Shown here: positions 34,511 through 44,322 of the stretch, in pieces
Layout: each line of letters opens with the position of its first letter
Numbering within the stretch: the stretch's first letter is position 1
Source of the DNA: Cytospora piceicola
Taxonomy: Eukaryota; Ascomycota; Sordariomycetes; Diaporthales; Cytosporaceae
DNA: 64,000 nt
Direction: 5' to 3'
Assembly (NCBI GenBank): GCA_023375675.1
Contig: JALQBC010000036.1
Span: 372,001 to 436,000 of the forward strand
Program-made: the position numbers and the translations under genes
Notes under the pieces: generated by a model
The model's database searches: none
The model's input: the letters and a program-made list of their open reading frames with translations, nothing else
What the model was told of the DNA's origin: nothing

Positions 34511-37402
34511 TCATGTAAAACGAACGCGCTTAGGGTCCTCGGCAGTAAAAACCGTACTAGCACGCCGCTTGCGCAGTATCGAGCTAGGCCACTGAGGCTT
34601 ATCCGTGTTCGTATCAACGATGCCGACATCGATGCGGCTCGGTGCCGTCGGCATAGGAAGGGGTTCCGGATCGCTTCTGTCAGGCAGCTTCGAACCGTCT
34701 CTCATGATGCTTGCCGTGTCGAACAGATCAGAAATGGACTTCCAGCCGCCTTTCCGGCCACCGCTCGACTGGGACGGACCTGCGCCACTACTGACTGGAG
34801 CAGCCGGAGTCTTCGGGCCTGTGCTTGACTGGGCTCCAGATAGAGGGCTGCTGTCCTCGTTGGACATCTTCCAGGCATCAAGGTCGGAAAACTGCGTCCA
34901 TATTGGTAGCGCAGTAAGTGTTTCTGCATTCGTTCCACCTGTCTGTTGAAGAGACTGGGATGACTCCGGGCCGCTAACATAAACTGGAGGAGCCGGATTC
35001 GTCGGATTCGCACTCGACGCATTACCGCTCTGTTGAGCACCATTTCCTCGGGTGGGAGGCATGAGTTGCTCTGGTGGAAGACGTCTTTGCGACTTAGAAG
35101 CCGGCCCGAGTCCAAGTTGACCCAGACCGGCTGTGGCAGACCTTTTTGCTGCAGGAGTAGGAGTGTCGAACCCGGGCGTCAGGGTCGCATTTGAGGAGAG
35201 ATTTGTTTGTGGAGTGACCGAAGCATTGGCGAAGGCAGGCCCACTTGGAGGTGCTTTCGTTCCAACGCGCCCACGGGTAGTCGTACTGGCCGGCCATGCT
35301 GCTGCAAACTGACCACTACGTCCAGACTGCTGGCCACCTTGTGTGGGGGTGTTTCCTATGAATCGCCCGGGGGCAAGAGCAGGATTGGTACGTGTGGAGG
35401 TTCGTGGAGTGCCTGATATGGCACCACTTCGAGGTGCTGGTACATTGGGCTGCCGACTATTGCCCGTGGCGGGCGTTACTGCAGCAGGAGCTGGGCCAGG
35501 AGCGGAACCTGGTTGGACAATCAATGGGTCCGAGAATGCACTCGCAGCAGTAGCGGTTCGTGGAACACCTAGAGTTGCCACTGTAGCCTGGCGTCCAGAA
35601 GCCGGGGCCAAAGCAGGGGCGGGAGAGGCAAGGACTGGCGTTGGGAACGCGCCCGAAGCAGGGGTTGCCGCCGGCGTAGGAAGCATCGTTCGGCCACCTC
35701 CCTGACGGGCAGAACGGTTTCCTGGTGTGACCGGCTGGGGCTGTCTCGAGGCCGCGGCCGCACCACCCAGGCGTTGCTGCACATTCCCTAGCCGGGCCTG
35801 CCGACTCCCACCACTGCCAGGAGCTCCCGCGGCCGTCGCATTCTCCTCCTGCCGACGGCTACTGAAGAAGTCGTTGACCCATGTATCAACCATCCCTCGC
35901 GTTCTCGGCTGCGCGTTCCCAGGAACGCCCGTACCGGTCCCTGTCGCGCCAGCCACATTGCTGGCCCTGGATGCCGCCGGTCCAGCTATACTGGGCCCCC
36001 GTGCCGGCGTGGGTACGCTTGCCGGGGGTGCAGGTGCCGGGGCGTACCCTCTCCGGTCGAACACGTTGCGCACTTGTCCGCGCGGTGTCTGGGACGGAGG
36101 TACAGGCACCGAGAATTGGCCCCATGTCACAGTGCTGGCTGCATCGGCCACCGGTGCCGCTGCGGGCACTTGTGCCGGGGGCGCAGGCACTGGGGCTGTG
36201 TCTTTCTGGGCGAAGGGGTTGTCTCTCTGGGCGAAGGGGTTGTCTTTCTTGGCGAACGGATTGTTCATCTTGGCGAACGGATTGCTCGCTGGCGCGGGCG
36301 CGGGCACCGAAGGCGGCCCCGATGCCGTCCCGCCAGCTACATTAGCCACCGGTGTCGGCGTAGCAAAGTTTGTCCGCGGCACACTTCGGCGGGCGCCCCT
36401 CCGGACATCCCAGAAGGGCCGACGCCCAGGGGGAGCACCCGGCTGTAAAGGCAGGGGCGTGGGCGCGGGTACTGAAGACCGGCCTGGTGTCGCTGCGGGC
36501 ACGCTTGGCGGCGCCGCCGCCGAAGGCTGAGCTACTTGGTTTTGTGCCCGCCACTGGGCCATAAACTCTTGATACAAGGCGAGCGCATCCCCGGTGAGCC
36601 CTACATCCGGCTGAGGCGGCGTAGGCGCGGGTACTGAAGACCGGCCTGGTGTCGCTGCGGGCACGCTTGACGGCGGCGTGGGCACGGGTACTGAAGACCG
36701 GCTTGGTATCGCTACGGGCACGCTTAGTGGCGGCGCCGCCGAAGGCTGGGCTACTTGGTTTTGTGCCCGCCATTGGGCCATAAACTCTTGATACAAAGCG
36801 AGCGCATCCCCGGTGAGCCCTACATCCGGCTGAGGCGGCGTGGGCGCGGGTACTGAAGACCGGCTTGGTACCGCTGCGGGCACGCTTGGCGGCGGCCTGG
36901 GCGCGGGTACTGAAGACCGGCCTGGTGTCGCTGCGGGCACGCTTGGCGGCGGCGCTGAAGGCTGGGCTACTTGGTTCTGTGCCCGCCACTGGGCCATGAA
37001 CCCTTGATATAAGGCGAGTGCATCCCCAGTGAGCGCCACATCCGGTTGAGGCGGCGGCGGCTGCTGCTGCTGCTGCTGCTGCTGTTGTCGCTGGGCTGCC
37101 TGATCAGCAGCCGCTTGCCGGGCCACGTCATTGAACGTCCCCGTTGTCCACACAGGCGCGTTGGCAGCGGCAGCGGAAGGGGCTGACGCGGTCGCGGACG
37201 CTTCAGTCAGGATCTGAGCCTGTAGAGCTTGGTCGGCTGGTATCCCGCCACCTCCTGCATTGGCAGTGTGTAGAGGGGCGTCTACTCGCTGGGGGGCCGC
37301 GGGTGGTGGTTGAGCCGCAGGAGTGGCAAGAACCTCAGGGGCCGTGAGCACGTCCGGGCCTAACAGAGTACTGACCGCGCGATCAAGGAAAGCGTTGAAC
37401 AT
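34511..37402 (-). CDS. Pro/Ala-rich repeat protein with NPF motifs and a candidate PP1-docking tail
   Basis: This is a single exon of 963 codons from an ATG at 37,400-37,402. Nearly all of it is low-complexity Pro/Ala/Ser/Gln. After a poly-Gln run (about residues 105-113), three copies of a unit containing TGDALALYQEFMAQWRAQNQ alternate with PSVPAATPGRSSVPAP linkers. Four NPFAK/NPFAQ units follow at about 371-398; NPF is the classical EH-domain ligand. The last 24 residues contain SILR (941-944) and KRVRF (958-962), which match the SILK and RVxF docking motifs of protein phosphatase 1 regulators, in the usual order and close together. No folded domain, signal peptide or membrane segment is seen. 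A scaffold or phosphatase-targeting role is inference. I do not recognise an orthologue. Confidence 0.72.
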   Translation of the reverse strand: MFNAFLDRAVSTLLGPDVLTAPEVLATPAAQPPPAAPQRVDAPLHTANAGGGGIPADQALQAQILTEASATASAPSAAAANAPVWTTGTFNDVARQAAADQAAQRQQQQQQQQQPPPPQPDVALTGDALALYQGFMAQWRAQNQVAQPSAPPPSVPAATPGRSSVPAPRPPPSVPAAVPSRSSVPAPTPPQPDVGLTGDALALYQEFMAQWRAQNQVAQPSAAPPLSVPVAIPSRSSVPVPTPPSSVPAATPGRSSVPAPTPPQPDVGLTGDALALYQEFMAQWRAQNQVAQPSAAAPPSVPAATPGRSSVPAPTPLPLQPGAPPGRRPFWDVRRGARRSVPRTNFATPTPVANVAGGTASGPPSVPAPAPASNPFAKMNNPFAKKDNPFAQRDNPFAQKDTAPVPAPPAQVPAAAPVADAASTVTWGQFSVPVPPSQTPRGQVRNVFDRRGYAPAPAPPASVPTPARGPSIAGPAASRASNVAGATGTGTGVPGNAQPRTRGMVDTWVNDFFSSRRQEENATAAGAPGSGGSRQARLGNVQQRLGGAAAASRQPQPVTPGNRSARQGGGRTMLPTPAATPASGAFPTPVLASPAPALAPASGRQATVATLGVPRTATAASAFSDPLIVQPGSAPGPAPAAVTPATGNSRQPNVPAPRSGAISGTPRTSTRTNPALAPGRFIGNTPTQGGQQSGRSGQFAAAWPASTTTRGRVGTKAPPSGPAFANASVTPQTNLSSNATLTPGFDTPTPAAKRSATAGLGQLGLGPASKSQRRLPPEQLMPPTRGNGAQQSGNASSANPTNPAPPVYVSGPESSQSLQQTGGTNAETLTALPIWTQFSDLDAWKMSNEDSSPLSGAQSSTGPKTPAAPVSSGAGPSQSSGGRKGGWKSISDLFDTASIMRDGSKLPDRSDPEPLPMPTAPSRIDVGIVDTNTDKPQWPSSILRKRRASTVFTAEDPKRVRFT
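36527..37060 (-). repeat. Coding tandem repeats (period about 210-220 bp)
   Basis: Three copies of a near-identical block lie at about 36,527-36,640, 36,750-36,864 and 36,960-37,060. They encode the QPDVxLTGDALALYQxFMAQ unit. The first two differ by only a few bases over 110 bp and the third is more diverged. Short Pro/Ser linkers between them are themselves repeats. Confidence 0.85.
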
Positions 37403-38041
37403 TGTGGCAGCTGGACCACGTAGGAAGGATATATATATGTGTGTCTTTGGAACGCTCCTTCAGTGTGATCTTGTTGATGATCACACGTGAAGCCAGGCCT
37501 AGTCGAGAGTTGGTTGAGGAACAGGACTGGGAAATATAGTAAGGTGGGATGGATGAGAGTTTTCGGTCAATTGTTATGGTGGCCCCGAACTTTTGATATG
37601 TTTTCTTTCCTGAGATCATATTGCCGTTTTCGGCATCAGTGGGTTCGAAGGTAACAAAGAGGCTGTCGACGTTGATTGTTCCCTGAAGGCCCACACATCA
37701 CTCATTGCGGTTTTACGGGTACTCGAGGAACAAAGCAATGCTTAGCACCGAAGAGCTTCATCCGGAAGTAAATGATGGTCGTTACTAATCCTGCAGGTTC
37801 AGGTCCTGTGGTGTAATCGAAGGTCGAATTGCACCAAATGAAGTCTAATAAGTCGGGCCATTGATGCAGGCAGTCTTCGTCGAATACGCCAAATGTTAGG
37901 CATATTGGCTGCCAAACGGTCCATGCTAACGTAAAATCCCCAATACACCACCCCATGCAGTGTCCTCTCTATTCTCAGACATTATAGACACCAGCCATGA
38001 CATGCTCCCCAAACGCCGTCATCACAACGCAACTAAAGAAA
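37403..38041. other. Intergenic region between two repeat-protein genes
   Basis: The 640 bp between two same-strand genes hold the promoter of the 963-residue gene and the 3' end of the next. A minus-strand frame here has no family similarity. I see nothing else. Confidence 0.5.
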
Positions 38042-39967
38042 TCAAGCTCCCCTACCCATCCTCCTCACCCTCTCCGCCCGCCGCTTCTGGACCTCCCTAA
38101 CGACCCCCCTCGAGAGGCCAACAGCAAAGTCCTCCTCCCCCTCCCCCTCGGCCTTCCTGCTCGGCCCCTCGCCAAACGTACAGGGCAGCGGCATCTGCAC
38201 GAGCGGCCCCCTGGTGACGACGCTGACGTTGGGCACCACGCCGCCCATGCCCGACCAGCGGATCGCGTGGTGCATCGTGAGCTCGGCCTCGGTCCTCCGC
38301 CTCCTCCTCCTCCCGCGCCCGCTCTTCTGCACGCGGGGGCACCCCCGCCGCGGGGTCCCGGTAGCAGCGCCGGCCCGCCGCCGCCCCAGGGGGCCGCGCG
38401 GCCGAGACCCCGGGCTTCCTGAGGCTGGGGTTGGGGGCAGTCGCTGGGCGGCTTTCAGGGCGTCGCCGTCGTCGTCGTCGTCGTCGTCGTCACCTACCAG
38501 CTTCAGCCCCTCCAGCCTGCCCAGGCACTCGGCCATGCCGTGCCCCGCCTGCTCGGAGGTGGCAGCCGTGGCGACATCATCCCCTGGTGGAAGAGTGCAC
38601 GCCAGAGCCCCCGCGGAGACGTCCCTGAAGCCTCGTGGTTCCGGTGTATCCGCGGGAGTGAGCAGCTGCTCCGGGTCTTGCTCGGGCGGTAACTTTGTCG
38701 GTATTGGTGTCAGCTGCTGAGTGGCATCGCCGTCCATCCCGTCCGCATGCATCGTAGAGGCGACGTCATCTTGCTCAACGGATGTTCTCATCCAGTCCTT
38801 CACGAGAGCGTCCACGAACCGCTGGTGTTCAGGTGTCTCGGTAGGCGTATGAAGCTGCTTCTGCTCATGAGCGCCACCGCCGGGTCCCTCTATTCCATCA
38901 AGGGGGCCAGACCTCTCCAGCTTTCCAAAGGTGAAGACATTCCGTCTGAGAATCTTCCGTGCCCTATTGTCTCTGCGGGGTGTTCTGAGCCGCGGCTGGA
39001 ACCTCCGTGGCGCCTGTTTCTCCGCCCAATCCTTGATCCCGTCCAGCTCATCAGGTGAGCCATTTTTGCGCGCCTCGTGGGGTTTCCTGTACCTCCCTAG
39101 TCGTGTTGTCCTCTCCAAGATGGGATTTTGCTGCTGGGGAGATGGAAGGGAGTTGTAGGTCATGCAGTTGAAACCGGGGACAGTCTGGTAAGGCAAGGGG
39201 CAAGAAGACCCGGTGCCTGACTGCCCGCTCCCAATGAGGCTTGGGGGACTTGAGAGGCACGAGTAAAATGATGCAGTGGATGAAGAAGTAGAAGTCGAAG
39301 AACTAGCCGGGGTGGTCGTGACAGTGACTATCGACGAGCCACTAGTCGTCGAAGAGCCGCCCGATAGATATCCACTCGACGAGCGACTAGTCGTCGAACA
39401 GCCGCCCAATAGATATCCACTCGACGAGGAGCCAGCCGAAGGCACCTTGACCACAAAGGGCCTGCCTTCGCCATAGTGGTGAGCAACAGGCGTCCTCGCC
39501 GGCCCCCAGGGCGTAGAGCGAGGAGCTGTGCGCAAACCCACACGCCCAGCCGGCCCGGAGTCGGAGGACGCGGAGGACGAAGAGCTGGTCGAAGGTACCG
39601 TGACCTTGAAGGGAGGAGGGAAGTGAGCCGTCTGGCCAGCCAGCCCGACCACGGAAGATGCAGCCGACGAGGAGGACGAAGAGCTGGCCGAAGGTACCGT
39701 GACCTTGAAGGGAGGAGGGAAGTGAGCCGTCCGGCCAGCCAGCCCGATCACGGAAGATGCAGCCGACGAGGAGGACGAAGAGCCGCCAGACGGAACCCTG
39801 ACTGTAAAGGGAGAAGGAAGCGGAGGAGGAGGCATGTGAGTCGTCAGGCCCGTCTGGCCAGCATCAGGCTCGTCGGCTACCAGGCTGGGGAATGAGGGCA
39901 TGGGACCGGTCCTGCAGTCCTCATCCTCGTAAATGGAGAAAGATAGCGCCCGCGAAGACTCGGACAT
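38042..39967 (-). CDS. Ser/Pro-rich repeat protein of unknown function
   Basis: This is a single exon of 641 codons. The start is the first ATG, MSESSRALSFSIYEDEDC at 39,965-39,967; the frame is open further upstream but without an ATG. The N-terminal half has repeats of GLAGRTAHFPPPFKVTVPS separated by serine runs, then two SSSGYLSGGSSTTS-type units and a Ser/Thr tract. The middle is basic (a run near RRFQPRLRTPRRDNRARK) and carries RNVFTFGKLERSGPLDG. Two related segments, LHTPTETPEHQRFVDALV and LLTPADTPEPRGFRDV, hold clustered TP sites suited to proline-directed kinases. A run of eight Asp precedes an Arg-rich C-terminus. No known domain is visible. The gene lies tandemly upstream of the NPF/PP1-motif gene and shares its disordered character, but the repeats are unrelated. 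Confidence 0.66.
   Translation of the reverse strand: MSESSRALSFSIYEDEDCRTGPMPSFPSLVADEPDAGQTGLTTHMPPPPLPSPFTVRVPSGGSSSSSSAASSVIGLAGRTAHFPPPFKVTVPSASSSSSSSAASSVVGLAGQTAHFPPPFKVTVPSTSSSSSASSDSGPAGRVGLRTAPRSTPWGPARTPVAHHYGEGRPFVVKVPSAGSSSSGYLLGGCSTTSRSSSGYLSGGSSTTSGSSIVTVTTTPASSSTSTSSSTASFYSCLSSPPSLIGSGQSGTGSSCPLPYQTVPGFNCMTYNSLPSPQQQNPILERTTRLGRYRKPHEARKNGSPDELDGIKDWAEKQAPRRFQPRLRTPRRDNRARKILRRNVFTFGKLERSGPLDGIEGPGGGAHEQKQLHTPTETPEHQRFVDALVKDWMRTSVEQDDVASTMHADGMDGDATQQLTPIPTKLPPEQDPEQLLTPADTPEPRGFRDVSAGALACTLPPGDDVATAATSEQAGHGMAECLGRLEGLKLVGDDDDDDDDGDALKAAQRLPPTPASGSPGSRPRGPLGRRRAGAATGTPRRGCPRVQKSGRGRRRRRRTEAELTMHHAIRWSGMGGVVPNVSVVTRGPLVQMPLPCTFGEGPSRKAEGEGEEDFAVGLSRGVVREVQKRRAERVRRMGRGA
39590..39860 (-). 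repeat. Coding tandem repeats of about 99 bp
   Basis: Two almost identical 99-bp copies (about 39,593-39,691 and 39,692-39,790) and a diverged third encode the GLAGxTAHFPPPFKVTVPS plus polyserine unit. A shorter pair of repeats encoding SSGYLxGG lies at about 39,336-39,430. Confidence 0.85.
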
Positions 39968-41847
39968 ATCGTTGGAATTTCGATAATCAATGAGTTGTTT
40001 GTTTTGCCCGAAAAGACTTGACTCGATTTGAGTCTCGCGCAAGAGCCCAACACATACCTTCGACTCGCACCTATATATCCCTTCACGATACAGTCCAGCA
40101 GTAGCCAGGAGGCTGACTGGATGAAATGGTTACGGGGGCTTCTCGAAGCAGATCCTTTGTTTTGATGCATGAAAATGATATATTGACCTATGAGAATTGA
40201 TAGATAGAATTTGATAGCAACGAGCAAAGAAAGTCCATGAAAGACAGGCATCCAAGGTCCGTCACAGAATAAAACATTGAACGCCAAAAGGAAGGCAGTC
40301 CGTATACAGGACTGCATAGTAACGAGAGGGACCTACCTGACAAGGGCTCGGTGGCCGCGCGATACCTCACCTCCATTGAAGCCGGCACTCTGCTTTTTAA
40401 TCCCTTAAATCGATAGGAAGCAAGAAGTAAGTAGACAGGAGGTATCCCTCCGGACCGAACCGACCAGCAGTTCTGGCTTCCTGGACCAGCGGCGCAGGCA
40501 GCGAACAGGGACACGCGGCCCCGACCAGCCCGCGTAATAATAAAATGCAGGTCTGTGTAGCGACCAGGAATAGGCACGTACGCAGTGGCGTGTGGCCACA
40601 GGGCAACACATCAGTGGTCACCTGCCTTTGCATCAATAGTGTCGGGGTATGCAGCAGTTGTCTCAGCCATCATGTGAGGTAACCTTAGGGCTGCTTACCC
40701 TTTTCTCTCCCTTCCCAGGCGCCCGGGTACGAGCCCCGCGCGGCCCCCCCTCTCACACCGAAAAGCCTATAGGGCCTGCATCTAGGTGCGGAAGGTCGAC
40801 CCTGGGCTCAACGCCACATTTCAATCACCCCAAGTGTGAACACCGTTGCCGCAAAAGGGTGGTTCATCTGGATACAGAATAACTGCGGATCAGTTACATG
40901 AGCATTCTCTTGGCATATGGGGATTACCTCTCTTGTCATTTTGGCATTCTTTCTCTTTGTTCTGGACTGCGAATCGATTACCGCATTGTAGGTACTTTCG
41001 TTTGCAAGCAAGCCACACATTCCGCTTGGCGTAAGGGAGGCTCGAACAAACAAAGGACCCGACAAATGCTGGCCAATTCGGCCATAAAGGGTCATCGCTG
41101 CAGTGTGATGAGGATTTTGGAACGTGAACGAAGAGAGCAGCGCATGATCGTGATAAACTGACAAGTTGGCACATTCGTAAAAGGTTGTTGAGCGATAGCG
41201 GGTATGGCAATGCAAGCTGAACATGTCGACTAGATAGCTCGTCTCGGAGCTAGTAACACCTTTAAGAGACTCTTGTTGTTTTATGTTGTCATTCAATCGT
41301 GAAGTGGCAGGCACAGTGGTTGTCAGGAGAGTTCTGTTGAGCTCCGTGTCAAAAGTTTGGCGCTATCTGTTGACGTCCCTCTCCCAGTTTTCGTGAAAAA
41401 ATATGAGATGTCGTTCCCCGTCTCATGCCGAACCGGATCCGTTCAGAGCGCCAGATTGGGGCAATGACGGTGAGTAATAATCGTACAGGTGCAGGTGAAA
41501 GAGAACGTTGGTGAAGTCTGGTGTTTTGTTGTGTGCAAGGGCTGCCCTGAGCTGCAGGAAACCCCTACATTCGCGTCGGATCTGAGAAGGGAAAAATTGA
41601 GGCCAAGATGCGGCCTCTCCGTCTGGACGCGAACCCCCGGCAATTAAATCGCAGCCCGTTGCAAATACGGCAGCAGGCCCAGGTGCAGAGTGCCTAACTA
41701 GTAGTGTGCCGTAGAAAACTCCTCGATGGCAATTTTTGATATCCGACCCATTCCCTTTCCCATGAACGTAAAAAAGAGTCACGTAGATCCTACAAGCACA
41801 CAGTAGGCAAGTGACCTACCACATATGCATCAGCTGTAGAGAGATGC
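39968..41847. other. Intergenic region upstream of the Ser/Pro-rich gene
   Basis: I find no supportable gene in 1.9 kb. The 168-codon frame on the minus strand at 40,808-41,314 has no ATG at its head, no wobble bias and no family resemblance. A GGTACGAGCCC string at about 40,723 resembles a tRNA B box but lacks the rest of a tRNA. Confidence 0.5.
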
Positions 41848-43225
41848 TCAGCGCATGGGGCGATCGGCGCCTAGAACGGTCAGTCACGTCCACAAAGAAA
41901 AGGGAAGGAGTCACGTACCACCATAGGTGTCGCGAGCATCGCCGCGAGAAGCGGTGTCGCTGTAGCCGCCAGCCGCAGGAGGCGCGTCGCGAGGGGCACG
42001 GTCACCACCACGGTCGTATCGGTCAAAGCCAGCACCGCCGCCACGAGCTCCTCCGCTGTAGCGGTCATCGCGACCACTAGAGGCGTAACGGTCGATTCTA
42101 CCTCCCTCGTAATCTCCTCGGTCCCGGCGGTCGTATGCGCCACCACGGTCACGCTCGTATCCACGGTCGTAGCCTCGGTCGTATCCTCGGTCGTAGCCAC
42201 GGTCGTCGCCACCACCACGGTAGGCACGATCGGAGCCGCGATCATCGTAGCCACGGCGCTCGTAGCCTCGGTAGCGGTAGTCATCGTAGCGTCCACCGCC
42301 GCCGCCGCCGCCACCACCACCGTAGCCGCCGCCACCGCCGTATCCGCCTCGGCGACGGTCGTCTCCGTAACGGTCTCCGCCGAAGCGGCCACCACCACCT
42401 CCACGGCCACCAGGCTCTGTGAGAGTGTGAGTACAAGTGATATGGGTCAGGGCATAGGGGACAGGGACAAACATACCTCGCTTGGGAGGGCCGAAGTACT
42501 TGCCAGGAGTGGGGGTGCGAGGACGGGAGCGACGAGCCTTCTCGATCGAGAGGGTGCGGCCCTCTAGCTCCTTGCCCTGCAGGGCCTCCTTGGCAGCATC
42601 GGCCTCCTCAGAAGTCATGAAGTTGACGAAACCGAAGCCACGGGACTCCTTGGTGTGTGGGTCGCGCATGATCTGGCACTTCTCGACGTTGCCGTACTTG
42701 GAGAAGAGGCGGGTGACCTCCTCCTCGCTGAGCTTGGGGTTGATACCGGTGACGAAGAGGTTGGAGCCAGTGTTGCTGGCACCCTCGCCGTCTCTGGAGC
42801 CGTTGTCATCCTTCATATGCACGTTGCTAGCAGGATATTGTTAGAAGGCGTGTTGTGTGGCGAATATGTAATGAGGTGTGATGTGATTGGGGAATCTTAC
42901 CGGTCGCCGCCGGGAGAAGCAGAACGACGACGGGCGCTATCGTGGCCATTGTCGCTTCGCGGGGAGGCGCTGCGGTTGTCGCGCTCGTAGCGAGGTGCCT
43001 CGTCTAGAGAATAGAAGATATGATGTCAGTGCTGGTTGACGAGGTGTTGAGATGTCGAGATGTCGAGATGTCGAGTGGCAATAGTGGAGAGTAGAGGGTC
43101 ACGTCGCGTCTGACAAAGCTGACGAAGCGTGTTGCACACATGATAAGGAAATCAGGGAAATCAAAAGGCTTACCCTCGAAGCGATCGCCGCTGGGGTTCT
43201 CGTAGTCCATCGCAGTTGTCGCCAT
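41848..43225 (-). CDS. Glycine/arginine-rich RRM protein (Tra2-like architecture)
   Basis: Five exons (43174-43225, 42901-43003, 42477-42826, 41919-42416, 41848-41870) give 341 codons in frame. An N-terminal Ser/Arg/Asp-rich stretch (NRSASPRSDNGHDSARRRS) is followed by one RRM at about 75-150, with RNP2 LFVTGI and RNP1 RGFGFVNF. Next come ARRSRPRTPTPGKYFGPPKR and a long Gly/Arg/Tyr/Asp-rich tail with four DRGYDRGY-type tandem units. An RS-like head, a single RRM and an RGG/RGY tail resemble transformer-2-like splicing regulators, so nuclear pre-mRNA binding is likely. The final exon encodes only the last residues (GADRPMR). If the 48-nt last intron is retained, the protein simply ends two residues after YGG. 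The RRM protein call is firm and the Tra2 relation moderate. Confidence 0.85.
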
Positions 43226-44322
43226 TTTGGACAAAGGAGATGATCAAGTCGAAGTTGTGGGTGGGTGAGGTTGATGTGTGGTTTAGAAAGGGTTGCGACA
43301 CAGCCTGGTTGGTAGGTCGCAAGTCTGGGAAGGAAGAGGAAGCTTGGGTGGAAAGGCTTCTTCTTGGCTGGAGTGGGTATGGCCAGATAAAAGATTTCGT
43401 CGAAATAAGTCTCGACTAACAAGAAAAAAAAGGACAAAAGTGCACACGCCAAACAGAAGTGCTAGATGGGATGGACTTTGTCACAAAAACAATGGAATGG
43501 CAGAAAAAAGGCCAGTCCAAATGGATGAGAGTTCGGTTGATTTATTGATGATGACGGGATGGGGGTGAATTGAGGGGAGATAGTAGGTAAGGTAGGTAGG
43601 TAGGCAGGTGACTTCGGTCAGTCAGTGAATCAAGTGGTTAGAAGGAAGCTGAAAAAAAAGGATGGGCCACAATCAGAGAGGAGGAATGGAAGAAAGGGAG
43701 GAACCTCTGAAAAGCAAAAGCAAATGCAAGTGGGTCCTGGTCATGTTTTCACCAATGACGTCGCACTAATCTCAGGATAAATGGGTCCCCTGTAATCCAG
43801 ACCCTTTTACCGTTTTAGCAGTTCCGGACCAGGTGAGCTCCACTGAACCCACTACTGCTGCTCCCTTCCAACTGCAGGCCTCTCGCAGCCTGCAGCACCC
43901 AGTGGATCGCTTGCAGCCTCACACCAAAACGCCCACCAAAACGCCCATGGACATCGTGGACATCCCGCTGTCACCCGTTCTGGCGTCAACCCGTTGACCC
44001 TCCACGACCCTCCTTCTCCCCACCAGACATAACCCACCCCCACACTCGCGACATCGATCATACTACGCACACTAAAATACTAGTAGTATAGTACCTGCGA
44101 ACTAGTACTGAATGAACTTGTAAATCACACCCGCAAATAGTGAACGTAGACTCTTGCAGACTCTTGCAGACTCCTGCATAATACGTAGCAACGTCTCTAC
44201 ATATTCACATGGCATTCCTATTCAATTTTGTGTCCCAATATGGTCCAACATGTCCTAATGTGTTCTTACATCACACATCACCTATCCAGAACCCCCTTGC
44301 GAGAAACAACCCACACACTCCC
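43226..44322. other. Promoter of the RRM gene and 3' region of gtaA
   Basis: This holds no gene. A strongly pyrimidine-rich stretch in the sense of the RRM gene (43,230-43,560) fits its promoter and 5' leader. A GGTA/GGTAGGTA-type run lies at about 43,585-43,605. Direct repeats of CAAAACGCCCA (about 43,925) and CAGACTCTTGCAGACTC (about 44,150) lie in the right half. Confidence 0.5.

Noticed and set aside
40700..40760. Possible tRNA, from a GGTACGAGCCC box-B-like string
   Set aside because: No matching A box, anticodon arm or acceptor stem can be folded around it, and only four of five T-stem pairs form.
40808..41314. 168-codon minus-strand frame
   Set aside because: The frame opens at GTG, not ATG, shows no wobble bias, and has no recognisable domain.
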